Source: Phycisphaerales bacterium
GTDB lineage: Bacteria > Planctomycetota > Phycisphaerae > UBA1845
Reading direction: 5' to 3'
DNA: 64,000 nucleotides
Assembly: GCA_020639115.1 (NCBI GenBank)
Contig: JACKHG010000007.1
Span: 1-64,000 of the forward strand
In this document: positions 63,752 through 64,000 of the stretch, in pieces
Layout of the letters: every line of letters starts with the position of its first letter
How positions within the stretch are numbered: position 1 is the first letter of the stretch
Program-made: the position numbers and the translations under genes
The notes under the pieces: model-generated
What the model saw: the letters and a program-made list of their open reading frames with translations, nothing else
Told to the model about the DNA's origin: nothing
Databases searched by the model: none

Positions 63752-64000
63752 GCGATGGACCACTCAGCAGACCGGCGGCGCGCGGACCTCGATCGAGCCC
63801 GCCGCGTTCTCAGCGTCGCGCCGCCGCTACTGTTGCTATCGGACATTGACGCCGCAAAGTTTATCGGCCGCTGCGGACGATCTGGCACCGTTCGGCGGCA
63901 AGCCCTCAAGCACGAAAGCGCTGGCTCCGATAACGTGGGTGGTACCGCCCGCACGGCGCGGGTCGAGCCGTTCAATCCTGCTCGACAGAGAGGCCAGCCC
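63752..64000. other. Window edge upstream of the acyltransferase gene, no clear gene
   Basis: About 250 bases remain. A 32-codon minus-strand frame begins at ATG near 63846 (MSDSNSSGGATLRTRRA) and overlaps the acyltransferase start as ATGA, but it is Arg/Ser-rich and unlike any family I know. I see no other feature. Confidence 0.3.

Noticed and set aside
63748..63846. Small frame MSDSNSSGGATLRTRRA overlapping the acyltransferase start
   Set aside because: Arg/Ser-rich, no family, and too short to support without conservation data.
1..64000. CRISPR arrays, insertion sequences, tRNA or rRNA genes
   Set aside because: No direct repeat-spacer pattern, transposase motif with terminal inverted repeats or RNA gene signature was seen by eye.

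Overview
The window is GC-rich, densely coded bacterial DNA that looks like a planctomycete, probably a Phycisphaerae-like member of the Planctomycetota. The pointers are several prepilin-type proteins with the FTL(I/V)ELLVV signature and a C-terminal RHPxGxxNVLxADxHG motif, two PEP-CTERM surface proteins, many secreted proteins with short dockerin-like DxDGDGDVDLxDF repeats, DUF1573, DUF1028 and DUF2934 proteins, and very large PA14/lectin proteins. This is inferred from protein style; no rRNA or tRNA gene was seen.

Layout. 1-5.2 kb (minus strand): a prepilin-like protein cut by the window edge, a small zinc-ribbon membrane protein, and a DUF1573 / small membrane protein / CgeB-like glycosyltransferase operon. 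5.4-14.1 kb: a GGDEF diguanylate cyclase, two lipoproteins, a cold-shock protein, a nucleotidyltransferase-HD protein, a relic of a type III glutamine synthetase, and two tandem glutaminases. The second glutaminase lacks the catalytic lysine.

14.2-30.5 kb is a glycan-utilisation locus probably aimed at alpha-1,6-glucan (dextran-like). It holds a PEP-CTERM protein, an (alpha/alpha)6 glycoside hydrolase, a GH31 enzyme, a 1287-residue lectin/PA14 protein, a GH66 dextranase-type enzyme, a LacI-family regulator and a prepilin-like protein. Three copies of one palindrome (CTTTAAACTAGTTTAAAG and a close variant) sit at the promoters of the GH31 gene, the lectin gene and the prepilin gene. In two of these the palindrome contains the -10 element, so the three promoters look like one small LacI regulon.

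30.7-48.6 kb starts with a DUF2934 protein and a CDF metal transporter. A second locus, probably for beta-glucan, follows: GH5 and its LacI regulator diverge from GH1 and a sugar ABC importer (binding protein plus two permeases, no ATPase), then come GH30, a multidomain GH3, a third LacI regulator coupled to another prepilin-like protein, and a PEP-CTERM protein. Both glycan loci therefore pair a LacI regulator with a prepilin-like gene.

48.7-64 kb: a 1086-residue repeat protein, a Gfo/Idh/MocA oxidoreductase, a frameshifted DUF1028 protein, an HlyD/ABC/ABC-2 exporter operon, a beta-propeller protein and a beta-helix protein (both with dockerin-like repeats), and an aminotransferase/acyltransferase pair typical of amino-sugar synthesis for surface polysaccharides.
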